NCBI GenBank assembly: GCA_949710005.1
Contig: OX453278.1
Coordinates: 7,204,597 to 7,268,596 of the forward strand
Source of the DNA: Ricordea florida
Taxonomy: Eukaryota; Cnidaria; Anthozoa; Corallimorpharia; Ricordeidae
Reading direction: 5' to 3'
DNA: 64,000 nucleotides
Made by a program: the position numbers and the translations under genes. Positions within the stretch are counted from its first letter, which is position 1, and the number at the start of each line of letters is the position of its first letter. Of the stretch, positions 45,901-56,047 are shown piece after piece. The notes under the pieces are model-generated. The model worked only from the letters and a program-made list of their open reading frames with translations. It made no database searches and was not told where the DNA came from.

Positions 45901-48900
45901 ATTAGTGCAAAATTCAAAGAATCATCCTTCAAAAAACTGTTCATTGCAGTGCAATTGTCAGGCCAGTTTTAACACTTTATATACATAGTGACATAACAAG
46001 TAAAGCATTGGAGTTTTGGTGAAGTTATATGTGAGGAAAGTTACACATTTGAGTCAAGCCCTTTGTGCTCTCAAAATGTCTGTTATGTTTGTTATCTGCG
46101 ATGACAGAAACGCCACTTACATGTAACATCATTGACTGAAATCTTTGCGCAAGAAACTGACACCAAATAGTGTGTTTTCCTTCAGTGAAACAAAAAAAAA
46201 TTAACAAATGTAACTTTATCTTTCCTTGCACAATTTGTGCAAATGTTTTTCTGTGTGAGAAGATTCTAAGGGCATATGGAATACCACCCAAAATGGTTAC
46301 CATCATAAGATCATTTTATGGACACTTTGAATGCAGTGTCATCCTGGAGAACCTGCTGATAGAGTCCTTCCCTGTTAAGTCAGGTGTATGACAGGGTTGC
46401 ATTCTCTCACCTGTCCTGTTTCTTGTTGCCATTGAGTGGGTGATGCCTGAAACAACATCTCACTGGCCCTGAGGAATCCAATAGACCTTGTTTTCATACC
46501 TGGAAGACCTTGACTTTGCAGACGATCTTGCAGTCTTATCCGCCACCCATCACCATCTCCAGGAAAAATGTGACCAGCTAAGCAATACAGCCAATTGAAC
46601 TGGTCTGTGCATCAACCAGAAAAAGACCCAGGCGATGTACATCAATGCCCTAACAGCACCCCCAATCACCATCAATGGAGAGGAGCTGGAGTGCATTGAA
46701 GATTTCACATATCTCGGTAGCCTTATAAGCAGTGACAGTGGTGCCCACAAAGACATCAAGGCCCGCCTTAACAAAGCCAGAGGTGTTTTCAGTAGACTCT
46801 GTAACATCTGTCCAAGCAATACAGCCTCAAAACTAAGATCAGGATTTACAACAGCAATGTTAAGGCTGTTCTTCTATATGGCTTCGAGTGCTGGAGAGTA
46901 ACTAAGGGAGATATGAGAAAGGTTGATGTTTTCATAACAGTTGCCTTTGTAAGATCTGCAATTTCTACTGGCCAAACAAGGTCACAGATATGGAACTGCA
47001 TAAGAAGACGGATAGTATGAGTGTGTCTCTTGAAATAAGAAATCGCCGACTAATTAATATGTTATTTACATTATATTTTGTAAATATTTAATTATAGTTT
47101 GTTTGAATTTTTTTTTTGGTTACTGTCTATTGTTAGTGACATTGGTGTTTTTTTTAGTGTTATAATAACATTAGTTGTAGTAGTATTATTAGTGCTAATT
47201 AGTTGTATTATATGTTTAGTATTAGTAGTATTAGTTATTATAATTATGTAAAAAAAAAAACAAAAATTGTAGACTGCGATGGCTTGGCCATGTCTTACGG
47301 ATGCCCATGATAGGATTCCCAAAGTTGCTATGAGATGGACTCCAACTGGAAGAAGAAAGAGGAGCAGATCAAAAACCACCTGGCAAAGGACTGTGATGAA
47401 AGAGTTGGGTCTATCATGGAGCGAAGCAGAAACCGAAGCTCAAGATAGGTTTGGCTGGCAAAATATTATTGCTGCCCTATGTCCCCAACGGGATGTAACA
47501 GGTTAATGAATGAATAATGAATGTAAACATGTGTAAGCACTAGACTGTAAATCTTAGCTTGAAGTTCGAAATATGACAAAGCATCAAAAAATAATCTCCC
47601 CCTTGCTGAACCAATGTTTAAAGTAATCTGTACATTTTCAAGTTTGCTGGAATGTCTTTTTTAGAAATACTTCTTTTCCTCCCAGTTATATTTCCCTTGA
47701 AGGGAGCTCTCTTAAAGAGCTGCACAAACACAAACAAGCAAATTATAGCAAGAATGAACAACTGCTCGTTGAGAGAAATGTTTGTGCTTCTCAAACAACT
47801 AAGGGACCCTTAAGGTTTTGTATATCGCCTCTTTCAAGTTCCATACAGCATCGGATGTTCATAAACTGAAGAAACTTAGTTACGCCAACCAGTTTAAGAA
47901 AATCATTTGCAGAGATAGCAGCCCTTTTCAAGTTTAACCATGTAACTGTGAGAAGAATCATAGCAGCACTTTCCAATACAGCTTCCCTGTGTCAGCTAAA
48001 TGGAGTTGTCCACAATGTTGAATGCTTGAGCAGTTGCTTTGGGCATTGGAAAAAACAAGACACCCAGGCAAGACAAACAGATGACACACTAACAAGGTCT
48101 TCTGGCTCAAGATACTCAAGCACAAATGACCAAAAAAGAGAATCTTGCTTCCCAATGGGGACACTGGTGTAATTGCTCCCATCTCTGTCGAGTTTTGTAG
48201 AGATACAGTGTATGTCATCGAAAGTCCGAAAATTTTCTCATGCTGCTTATTGTATTACATATTTTATACCATACTATTGACCAGGCTTTTTAGTATTGCT
48301 AGGTTTCTTATTTAGTTCAAGTCATACATACATTGTTCACAGTCCAATGTTGTGACTGGCATTGCTTTGCTAATAAAATCTGGAACATAGTGTTAGGTAA
48401 ACTTGGAGTTAAAGAGTTCTTGTCTAAGTAATTTTGTCAGCCAACTTGGATTTACCTCAATCATGAAAGCATAAGAAATAGTATTCCTTATCATGTTAGG
48501 AGACTATTACTTGACATTAGTTTTCAGTTATTCTTCACCATGAACAATTATTGCCTTCTTTTTGTGATTGTTAACTCCTGAAATGCCCTGTTTAATACCA
48601 TGTAATCTTTGTCTAGTCCTCAGTGCCTACCTTCAGACATGTACTTTACCCCTCAGCAAGTGCTCCAGGAGTCTGGCACGTCCCAGTGGAGGTGGAGTTT
48701 TCATACACCAGACCCGCTGGTATATTTGCATGTCTCAGACATATTATTCAAGCGGAGGGTGTTGGAGCTGTTTTTAAAGGTCTTGGACCTACCCTTGTTG
48801 GAGTTGCACCATCCAGAGCAATATACTTTACAGTCTACGCCAACATGAAGCAAGCACTGAATGGGAGTGGCATTGTTTTACCAGACAGCAAATATGTACA

Positions 48901-49788
48901 TATTGGCGCTGCTTGTTCTGCAGGTAGGGAAGTTTAAGTGCGTATGTTTTGGATACTCTCTAGCACAAAATGTCACTGTGCATATAGTGTAGTTTGTCTA
49001 GAACACCTGTTGGATTGCTAACTAACAATCCTATGAAGCTGCTAGAAAAGCACAAACTGGTATTTGAAAAAGAAATGAGAAGTATCCCTACATATTATAG
49101 AGGTGGTAATCATCATTGTAGATTTTACTGAACTTGGTTTGTTGCATTGTAGGTGTTATGACATCAACACTCTCAAGTCCATTGTGGGTGATAAAAACAA
49201 GGCTTCAACTTGACAGCAAGTAAATAAAACACAATTTTAGCATGAGTGTATATTTGGGTGTTGTATTCCCAGCTGTACCTTACGTCTTGTCTTTGTTTCA
49301 GATCAAAAAGGGGAAATATAGTTGATATTATTCAAGACATCTGGAGAAAGGATGGTTTTAGGGGATTTTATCATGGATTAACAGCTACATATGTGGGAGT
49401 AACAGAGACAGTAATTCACTTTGTGATATACGAACATATCAAGGCTAATCTACAGAGACATCGTGTTAAAGTGCGAGGTATCCAAGACAAGACTTTTATA
49501 GACTTTCTAAAGATTACTTTGGCTGCAGCAACATCAAAGTGTATTGCATCTGTTGTAGCATACCCTCACGAGGTGATCAGGACACGATTACGGCAACGAG
49601 AGGCAGATGGACAAAGGATATACCATTCCTTTCTTCAAGCTTTTCGAAAAATTGCTATTGAGGAGGGCAGAGCTGGACTTTATGGTGGACTAGGAACTCA
49701 TTTACTAAGACAAGTGCCAAACACAGCAATTATGTTTCTCACTTATGAAGCAATCATCAATCTCTTTTGCAGAGAAGACGTGCATTAA
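42990..49788 (+). CDS. Mitochondrial pyrimidine-nucleotide carrier (SLC25A33/36-like), 5 exons
   Basis: Exons: 42990-43054, 43722-43785, 48617-48923, 49153-49219, 49302-49788. They total 990 nt, 329 aa, and all phases agree. The start [22 protein letters not shown] runs across the first intron into [21 protein letters not shown]. The second and third signatures are [10 protein letters not shown] and [36 protein letters not shown] and [12 protein letters not shown] are hallmarks of the SLC25A33/36 branch (mitochondrial pyrimidine-nucleotide transport, inner membrane). It is the intron-bearing partner of the intronless gene at 38163-39164. Intron 2 (4.8 kb) contains LINE remnants and an F-box-like pseudogene. 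A polyadenylation signal lies at 50377-50382. Confidence 0.95.
46240..47506 (+). mobile_element. Decayed LINE reverse transcriptase, intron 2 of the carrier gene
   Basis: The reading continues in pieces: a start near [20 protein letters not shown], a TGA, then [10 protein letters not shown], and [11 protein letters not shown] (the catalytic FADD box). Then come [42 protein letters not shown] and, after an AT-rich insertion (about 46,990-47,270), [10 protein letters not shown]...TTWQRT and a CPQRD end. This is the RT palm-to-C-terminus of an RTE-like LINE. Multiple stops and frameshifts make it inactive. Confidence 0.85.
47791..48240 (-). pseudogene. F-box-like protein fragment with one in-frame stop
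   Basis: On the minus strand one frame reads an F-box-like block, [21 protein letters not shown], then [10 protein letters not shown]. An in-frame TGA follows. The same frame then continues with [20 protein letters not shown] and ends at LKGPLVV plus stop. The L-x(5)-L-x-P-x-D-L-x(2)-V-x(2)-V-C-x(2)-W pattern is the F-box consensus. No start codon or splice site is convincing. It lies antisense in intron 2 of the carrier gene. Confidence 0.4.
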
Positions 49789-50376
49789 TACACCTCATGC
49801 AAGAATGTGGAAGTTTCGTCTGTAAAAAAGGGGAAGGACTGCTTTAGTACTTCAGTTGTGAGGCAAGCTTGGGTTGTTAAATCAGTGGATGCTAAAGTAT
49901 TTGGGTCAACTGCTAACAAGTCATGTTTTTTCATTACCTTGCTGTTTTTAAACCTCTCTTTCTAAGAAGAGTGTGTTTTAAGTGGCAAGTCAAAGCAGTG
50001 TCACTGAGCATGAAGACTGGTGTCAGTTGATTTATTAGGATGGTGACAAATACAGACAAATGTTGTGAGAGGTTGCTTGAAACAAAACTGAAAGTTAACT
50101 TCTGTTTGATAAGTTTTTTTCTCAGAGACTTATCTGGTACTACATTTTGCTCACTGGCACTGTATAAACTATGTTCTGTAGTTCAAAAAGCCTCCTATTC
50201 TTGTATAGGTTACCATGAAATCACAACTACTGTAAAATTACCATGGTTTGTCTTGTAAACAATACAGAATTTAATTCATATGAGGGGAAGAATTGTAAAT
50301 CAAGATCAGATTGTATAATAACATGGCCCTTAGTTTTTCATATTGTTTGTACAGTATCTTGGGATTATATTATTTA

Positions 50377-50382
50377 AATAAA
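50377..50382 (+). promoter_or_regulatory. Polyadenylation signal of the intron-bearing carrier
   Basis: AATAAA lies 589 bases after the stop at 49788, in an AT-rich stretch without another gene. It is the first canonical signal on this strand after the stop. Confidence 0.6.
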
Positions 50383-50399
50383 GTATGTAAATATCGAGA

Positions 50400-51890
50400 C
50401 AAATCCAAAAAGTCCTTACCAAAAAGTTTAATTATTGTTCTACAAAGTATGGTAGTTGTCTTTTAGAACATGTGGGTTGTCTCACTGAGGCTAATCAGAA
50501 ATGATGGTAATGTGTACTGCCGAGTCTTAAGAGAGGCACAGATTACTATAACACTGAGAATAATTTAGTTGGTAGCTATAGGCTGTGAGAACAAACTCTT
50601 GTTCCTCCTTGAGGTTTGTAGACTTAAGTTGGGTTAAAATGACTAATGTTAGTGTAGTGCTTAAATCAGAAATATTAATTTGGGTTTAAAAACTTGAGTA
50701 ACTGAAAGAGTGCACAACTTGAAACTCTCAGGACTTCCAGATGAAAAATATTGTTCCTTGCATTACAATGATGCAAAAGAAAGCATGATTGCAGATTTTG
50801 ACTAGAAATTGAAATCGAGCTTTTATAATTTTAAAAACGTACCCGAGGAGTTGCTCTTTCCAACTAGAAATGTAATGGAACTAAAAATTTGCATTGGAAA
50901 CGCACTTTCCGATCATAAAAGTTTGGAGCCTTGTCATGGTTCTTTATAGTAAACAAGCCAAAATGCCATGCTACTAATAGCTAACATTAGGGGATGCGCA
51001 GTGTGTTGTAGCAATGGGGACTACCAAATAAAAAAATGAGAACTTCTTGATATCTGCTGTCATTTTCTTACTTCCGAAATGACAGTGGTTCACACGAGAG
51101 TCAATGACTTGACACAATTTTCTGAAATGCTAACCGTTCAAGATGGTGGTCAAAGTTGGCATACACAAACGGTTTATCCATCAAGTCAATCATATAACCT
51201 GTACTACCATAAGATCTAAGGGGAGCTAACCTTTCAAGCGTCGGCCCTTTGCCATTCACTGTGATGGAGGACTAACCCTCGAAACATCAGCAACCATTTT
51301 AAAAACCTTATGGTGGTACAACTTACAACTCGTTTGAATTCCCAATCGACGCAGCACCAGTTTCATTTGGAACTAACTGCAGACTACAAATGTACAAAGT
51401 TGGTGATGTTGAGGCGAACCTTGAAGGGTCGTTTACCCACCCCTACTATGACGCGAAGAGGTTGCACGCTGTGGCAATCTGTAGAAACTTGCGGTCTTCT
51501 GATTAAAAACTGAGAGACGTTTGTGGAAATTTGTTCCGTCGCTGTAACGTGCTTTCCGCCGGAGTGACGGTGGTTCACGTGACCAGGAGCCCAGGTTAAT
51601 GGTAAATGGGCTCCTGACGGGACTTCAAAGGTATCAGCATACCCCAAAATTCATCATTTTGAAGGAACACATCTTTCGATAATTTTAAATAGGTCTCATT
51701 GTGGCCTTTCATTAAAAAAAGGTTGATTCTAAACGAAGTTATTAAGGAAAAACGAATCTTTGCATTAATTGTCCCTAATTGATTGCTGTCAACAGCCTGT
51801 CACAACGAATTACAATCACATTAAAAATCACGTGACAGGAACGCGACGTGCATGCCGTTATCACAATCACGCAGATTGAAGTTCGAGCGC
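50400..51890. other. Intergenic region
   Basis: No gene is recognised. The stretch 51,215-51,345 matches the dispersed repeat described at 62,990 (GGACTAACCCTCGAAACATCAGCA, then CCTTATGGTGGTACAACTTAC). The rest is unremarkable. Confidence 0.5.
51215..51345. repeat. Dispersed repeat (GAAACRTCAGCA / GGTGGTA family)
   Basis: The order of motifs CTAACNCTCGAAACATCAGCA then CCTTATGGTGGTAC, then AATTCCCAAT is shared with 62,990-63,105 and partly with 20,095-20,185. It looks like the 3' portion of a retroelement; the type is not certain. Confidence 0.55.
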
Positions 51891-51894
51891 CGAG

Positions 51895-52164
51895 TTGATT
51901 CGAGTGTTTACGTTGAAATTTACTAGGCGGTGTCTTCAAAGAAAAAAAGGAAAAGTTCGTGTCCGTTTGCAAGTGCGAAGAGTGCGCCGAAATGGAAAAA
52001 CACTTGACAAAGATTTGGCCGAAGCTCTGGCCGAAAGCGACAAAGGGTCACATTTTGAGCAGGAGAAGCTGCTGGCATTAGAAGCAAAACAACAAGAAAA
52101 AGAAACCGGAGAAGTTGGTGCCATCCGATCTAAAATCGCTGAGAAGAAGAAGAGCCTGAAGTAG
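51895..52164 (+). CDS. Small unassigned intronless ORF, basic N-terminus and Lys/Glu-rich tail
   Basis: A frame of 89 codons has a basic stretch (GKVRVRLQVRRVRRNGK) followed by a charged helical run (LDKDLAEALAESDKG, then AKQQEKETGEVGAIRSKIAE). I do not recognise the family. The start shown is not strong: the codon at 51,895 is an ATT, and the first ATG inside is late. It could be a fragment of a larger gene, a retrocopy or chance. The AT-rich, repeat-laden flanks give no support. Confidence 0.25.
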   Translation: MIRVFTLKFTRRCLQRKKGKVRVRLQVRRVRRNGKTLDKDLAEALAESDKGSHFEQEKLLALEAKQQEKETGEVGAIRSKIAEKKKSLK

Positions 52165-52388
52165 AAACAACGGAGTCATGGCAAAAGTTTCCTGCAGTGG
52201 CCTGCAGCAAAATCTTATGGAATCAGTGTCTTGTCAAGCAGATGTGACTGGACTTGGATCAGTACAGGCCCGCAAATGATCCCGGCCCGCAAATGATCCC
52301 AGGACCGCAAATGATCCCCAAACCGGTTCCAAATCGTTCAAATACTGTTTAATATTTTGTAATTTTGCTTATTTAATAACTGTTGTGT

Positions 52389-52734
52389 TTCCCAATCGAA
52401 CGCGAAATCCTAAAACGGATTTCACCTCCGAGAAATCCGTCCTCAGGGTGGATTTCAATTAAGAAATCCAAATCCTGATTTTTTGGATTTCCCTTTTTGT
52501 CGTTCGATTGGGAAATCCGAAAAAGGATTGGCGTACGCATAATTAGCACAAGATAGTCCGCTGTTCACGAGAACAGTTTAGCAAATCCTTTTTCGGATTT
52601 CCCAATCGAACGACAAAAAGGGAAATCCAAAAAATCCGGATTTGGATTTCCTAATTGAAATCCATCCTGAGGACGGATTTCTCGGAGGTGAAATCGGTTT
52701 TCGGATTTCGCGTTCGATTGGGAATTCCGGATTT
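52389..52734. repeat. Two inverted copies of a CCCAATCGAACG-ended element
   Basis: Element 1 spans 52391-52514 and starts and ends with CCCAATCGAACG and its complement. Element 2 (52593-52733) is essentially its reverse complement with the same ends. Together they form a palindrome of about 345 bp with a 78-bp spacer. A third CCCAATCGAACG lies at 52,755. No coding content. Confidence 0.9.
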
Positions 52735-53388
52735 AGATTTTGATCCGGATTTCCCAATCGAACGCACCCATAAAGTTCGTTTTCAATGAATTTTCGACGC
52801 TTTCCGCTGAAATTCGGCAAGAACCTTGCCCGATAATCGGGCAACAAAACAGTGTCGGGAAATTTTTATTTTTTACCTCTTTCAAAAGTTATAGCTATTT
52901 TAGCAAAGGTAACGGTTCATTTTTAAACTCCTAAACTTTAACTGCCTATTTAAAAAAACCAGACAAGTAATCACATTTCCCCGATACAGTTTTTTAGAGG
53001 AAGGTGTGAAGAACACATAGCGATGTCAATCGTTTTCTCCCGTTCAATTCCGACCGGAAACGAACTCGATTTGTGGGCCTCGGTACTTTTGGAAATCAAA
53101 CGCTCTATTCGCACAACATCAACTTTTCAACTTCAAATAAATATATATTTGTAATCTTCAATTCTTAGGCTTTCATAAAATATATACTTTACTGGGGTTT
53201 GCGATAAACGCGGAGCGGTAAAGCAGCTTCAACGGAAGATGGTCATTTGGCGGACGCTGATACCTTAACAAGAAATTTTCTGAAATGGGAACGGCCCCAA
53301 GTTCCCGAGCTCTGAGTGGGGTCAAAGTTGTGTATTGTAAGGATCTGAAAGGGTTAGGTCACCTCCGTCAGCGAAGAGTTGGAAATAA

Positions 53389-53690
53389 GGGACGGACCAT
53401 TAGAAAAGTGATGGGAGGGGGGGGGGGGGGTGGGGAAAAAAAAAAACAAAAAAAAATTCATGCAAGGCAAAATGCCAAAAAAAAAAATTCATGCAAAGAA
53501 GAAGGTAAAAAAAAAATTCATGCAGAAGGAAGGTCCAATTGTGACTTTTTCACACGTAGTAAAAAAAATTCGTGCAGAGAGGTTCACCTGAAAAAAAAAA
53601 TTCCTGCAAAAGCAGTGAGCGAAAAAAAAAATTCGTGCAAGCTGAAAATTCCCCACCCCCCCCCCCATCACTTTTCTAATGGTCCGTCCC
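53389..53690. repeat. 302-bp PIF/Harbinger-like MITE with TAA duplication and internal poly-A/TTCRTGCA units
   Basis: GGGACGGACCATTAGAAAAG at the left is perfectly complementary to the right end, continuing into GTGATGGG. TAA flanks both sides (53386-53388, 53691-53693), as for Harbinger elements. After long G (left) and C (right) runs, the interior is about seven units of A7-10 followed by TTCRTGCAR. The plus-strand ORF across it is low-complexity. Confidence 0.9.
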
Positions 53691-53789
53691 TAATATTGTA
53701 AAGAAGATTTTTGCGGAAATCTGTTGCCGTCATGTTCTTTCCACTGAAAAGACATGGACTCCCTGTGTACATCAATGAGCCACTCAGAG

Positions 53790-54124
53790 CATAGGCGTAC
53801 GGACAATTTTTTGCCCCGGGGGGGGGGGGGGGTGAACCATTTGTCCAAAAATTCTGGCAAGTTACCCAGATTTTTACGAAACAGTCGAAACGAGACGAGG
53901 GTCATATGCATGATGCACCAACACAGGCCTACATATGAAGTGAAAATATTCTTGCAAATGAAACTATCAAATGAGCTCATAAAACGTGCAAAAAGAAATA
54001 GAAAATCTCTCTCGTCGAAAACAAAAAATGAAAACTTCTTTAAAAATTGGCCTTGCCCAAAATTCTCTTGATGCCCAAAAATTTAAGTTGCCCAAATTGT
54101 AGGGCGGGGCTACGTACGCCTATG
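53790..54124. repeat. 335-bp hAT-like MITE with 8-bp duplication
   Basis: The ends CATAGGCGTACG and CGTACGCCTATG are perfect inverted repeats. The flanks ACTCAGAG (53782-53789) and ACTCGGAG (54125-54132) make an 8-bp target duplication with one mismatch, the length typical of hAT elements. A long G run lies near the left end. Confidence 0.85.
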
Positions 54125-54516
54125 ACTCGGAGTAATCAGGGCGTCACCGAGCCGCGAAACGGCAAGATAAACATCCACCACTGACAATAAACAGTAGTAG
54201 ACAGTAAAGCGATCAGACCGTGCGAAAAGCACTATTCACTTGTGCGGTATATACTAATTTGTACTATAATGAACACCAAGCGACTGAAACATTTGAAAAC
54301 TGTTAATTTATAATTTGCATCAACAAAACAAGAAACTTGAATGGTATATTTTCATGAATGGATTTGTGGCCCACAAAGTTTCTGTTCATTGTACTATTCA
54401 GTTGTCGTATCTGAACTCTTTCTCCGTTTGGTGTAGACAGAGAGCAAGGCCAAAGGCGTTGAACATTGTTGAAAGCAACTCTCCACATATCCAAGGAACA
54501 GGCTCTGAATAAGACA

Positions 54517-55989
54517 TCAACTTCCTCGATAGGTTGAGTAAGAGAATGGGCTCAATAGAAGGGGTACATGGAAGTGTTGTGAGGAATCTTTGACGAGGAA
54601 TACAATCTAAACGTAAAGAAGAAAAGATATGGGTGAGGTGATCGGGGAGTGAGGATCTTACAATAATCTTTGAAACATGGAAAATTTCAAAAGTACAAAA
54701 CTGTACACCAAAAAAAAAAAAAACCTTTTCAAAAGAATTATCTGCTTACAGTAATATTAAAATATTTGAATACTGAGGAAAGGAGGGAAAGATTTTGAAT
54801 GGCAGAACACTGTTAAACCCATATTTTTTAGATTATTTCTTATGATGAATTTTATCATCCATTGTAAATTAATATATTCTCCTTATATTGGTTTCGTTAT
54901 CATTTTTCTCATTTTTATTGTATGAACATTGAGATTTTTTAATGTAATGCGCTAGAAATAAATTATTATTATTTTTTTTTTTCCCATATTTTTTTTTTGG
55001 TTGGTAGTAAGGGATTGTAATATTTTGGTACATAATGGTGAATTCAAAAAAAATATACAGAAAATTTGTATTAAAAAATAAAAAATACTACAATTAAATA
55101 AATAATTAACAAACTCTCTTGCTCGTCATCGTGGCCTGTTTTGGGCTATCCTTTCAAGCTGCCACCAGGTGTAGCCTGCCTTGCTCGCTTCGTCATCTAC
55201 CGTCCTCCTCCAGCTGTTTCTGGGACGGCCTCGACTCCTCTTCCCCTGTGGGTTCCATCTCAGCGCCTGCTTGGTGACATTGCAGTTAGTTTTCCTGAGG
55301 GTGTGCCCAATCCAACCTCACTTTCACCTTCTTATCTGGATGCTGATCCTTTCCTGTTCAGTTGTTGCCCATAGTTCTTCATTTGTTATGACCTCTGGCC
55401 AGTGATGCCCATGATGGACCTTAGGCATTTGTTGACAAAGGTTTGCAGTTTGGTGGAGTTTGCTTTTGTTACTCTCCACATTTCAGAGCCGTAAAGAAGG
55501 ACCGACTTTATGTTGGTATTAAATATCCGTAGTTACTATGGATACTTAAATAGTTAATAATAATAATTAATTCTTATTTAAATTATTCATTTTTTTTGTG
55601 ATATTTTGGTACATAATAGTGAATTCCAAAAAATATACAGGAAAATTATATTAAAAAATAAAAAGAACATTACAATTAAAAAAATAATTAATAATAGTAA
55701 TAATAATTAATGATTTTTTTGTAATATTTTGGTACATAATAATAAATTCCAAAAAATATACAGAAGAAGCACTACCACATTACCACAATGTTCAAAAGCT
55801 TTCCAGTGAGTGGCCATATTGTATCACATTGTTCTTGAGATTAAAAAAGGTTGAACCATCATTAAAATGTATTCTTGACAATTTAAAGGATATGCTCATC
55901 AACAGACCTGATTGAGTAGAGCTACCCTGAGGGGACAAGTTTTGGTTCACTACACCAGTGGCTATATGCGGGAGGTAATATGGTGTGAT

Positions 55990-56047
<58 letters not shown>

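Noticed and set aside
53285..53701. 138-codon ORF with KKIHA and KKNSC repeats
   Set aside because: It is the translation of the poly-A / TTCRTGCA units of a MITE.
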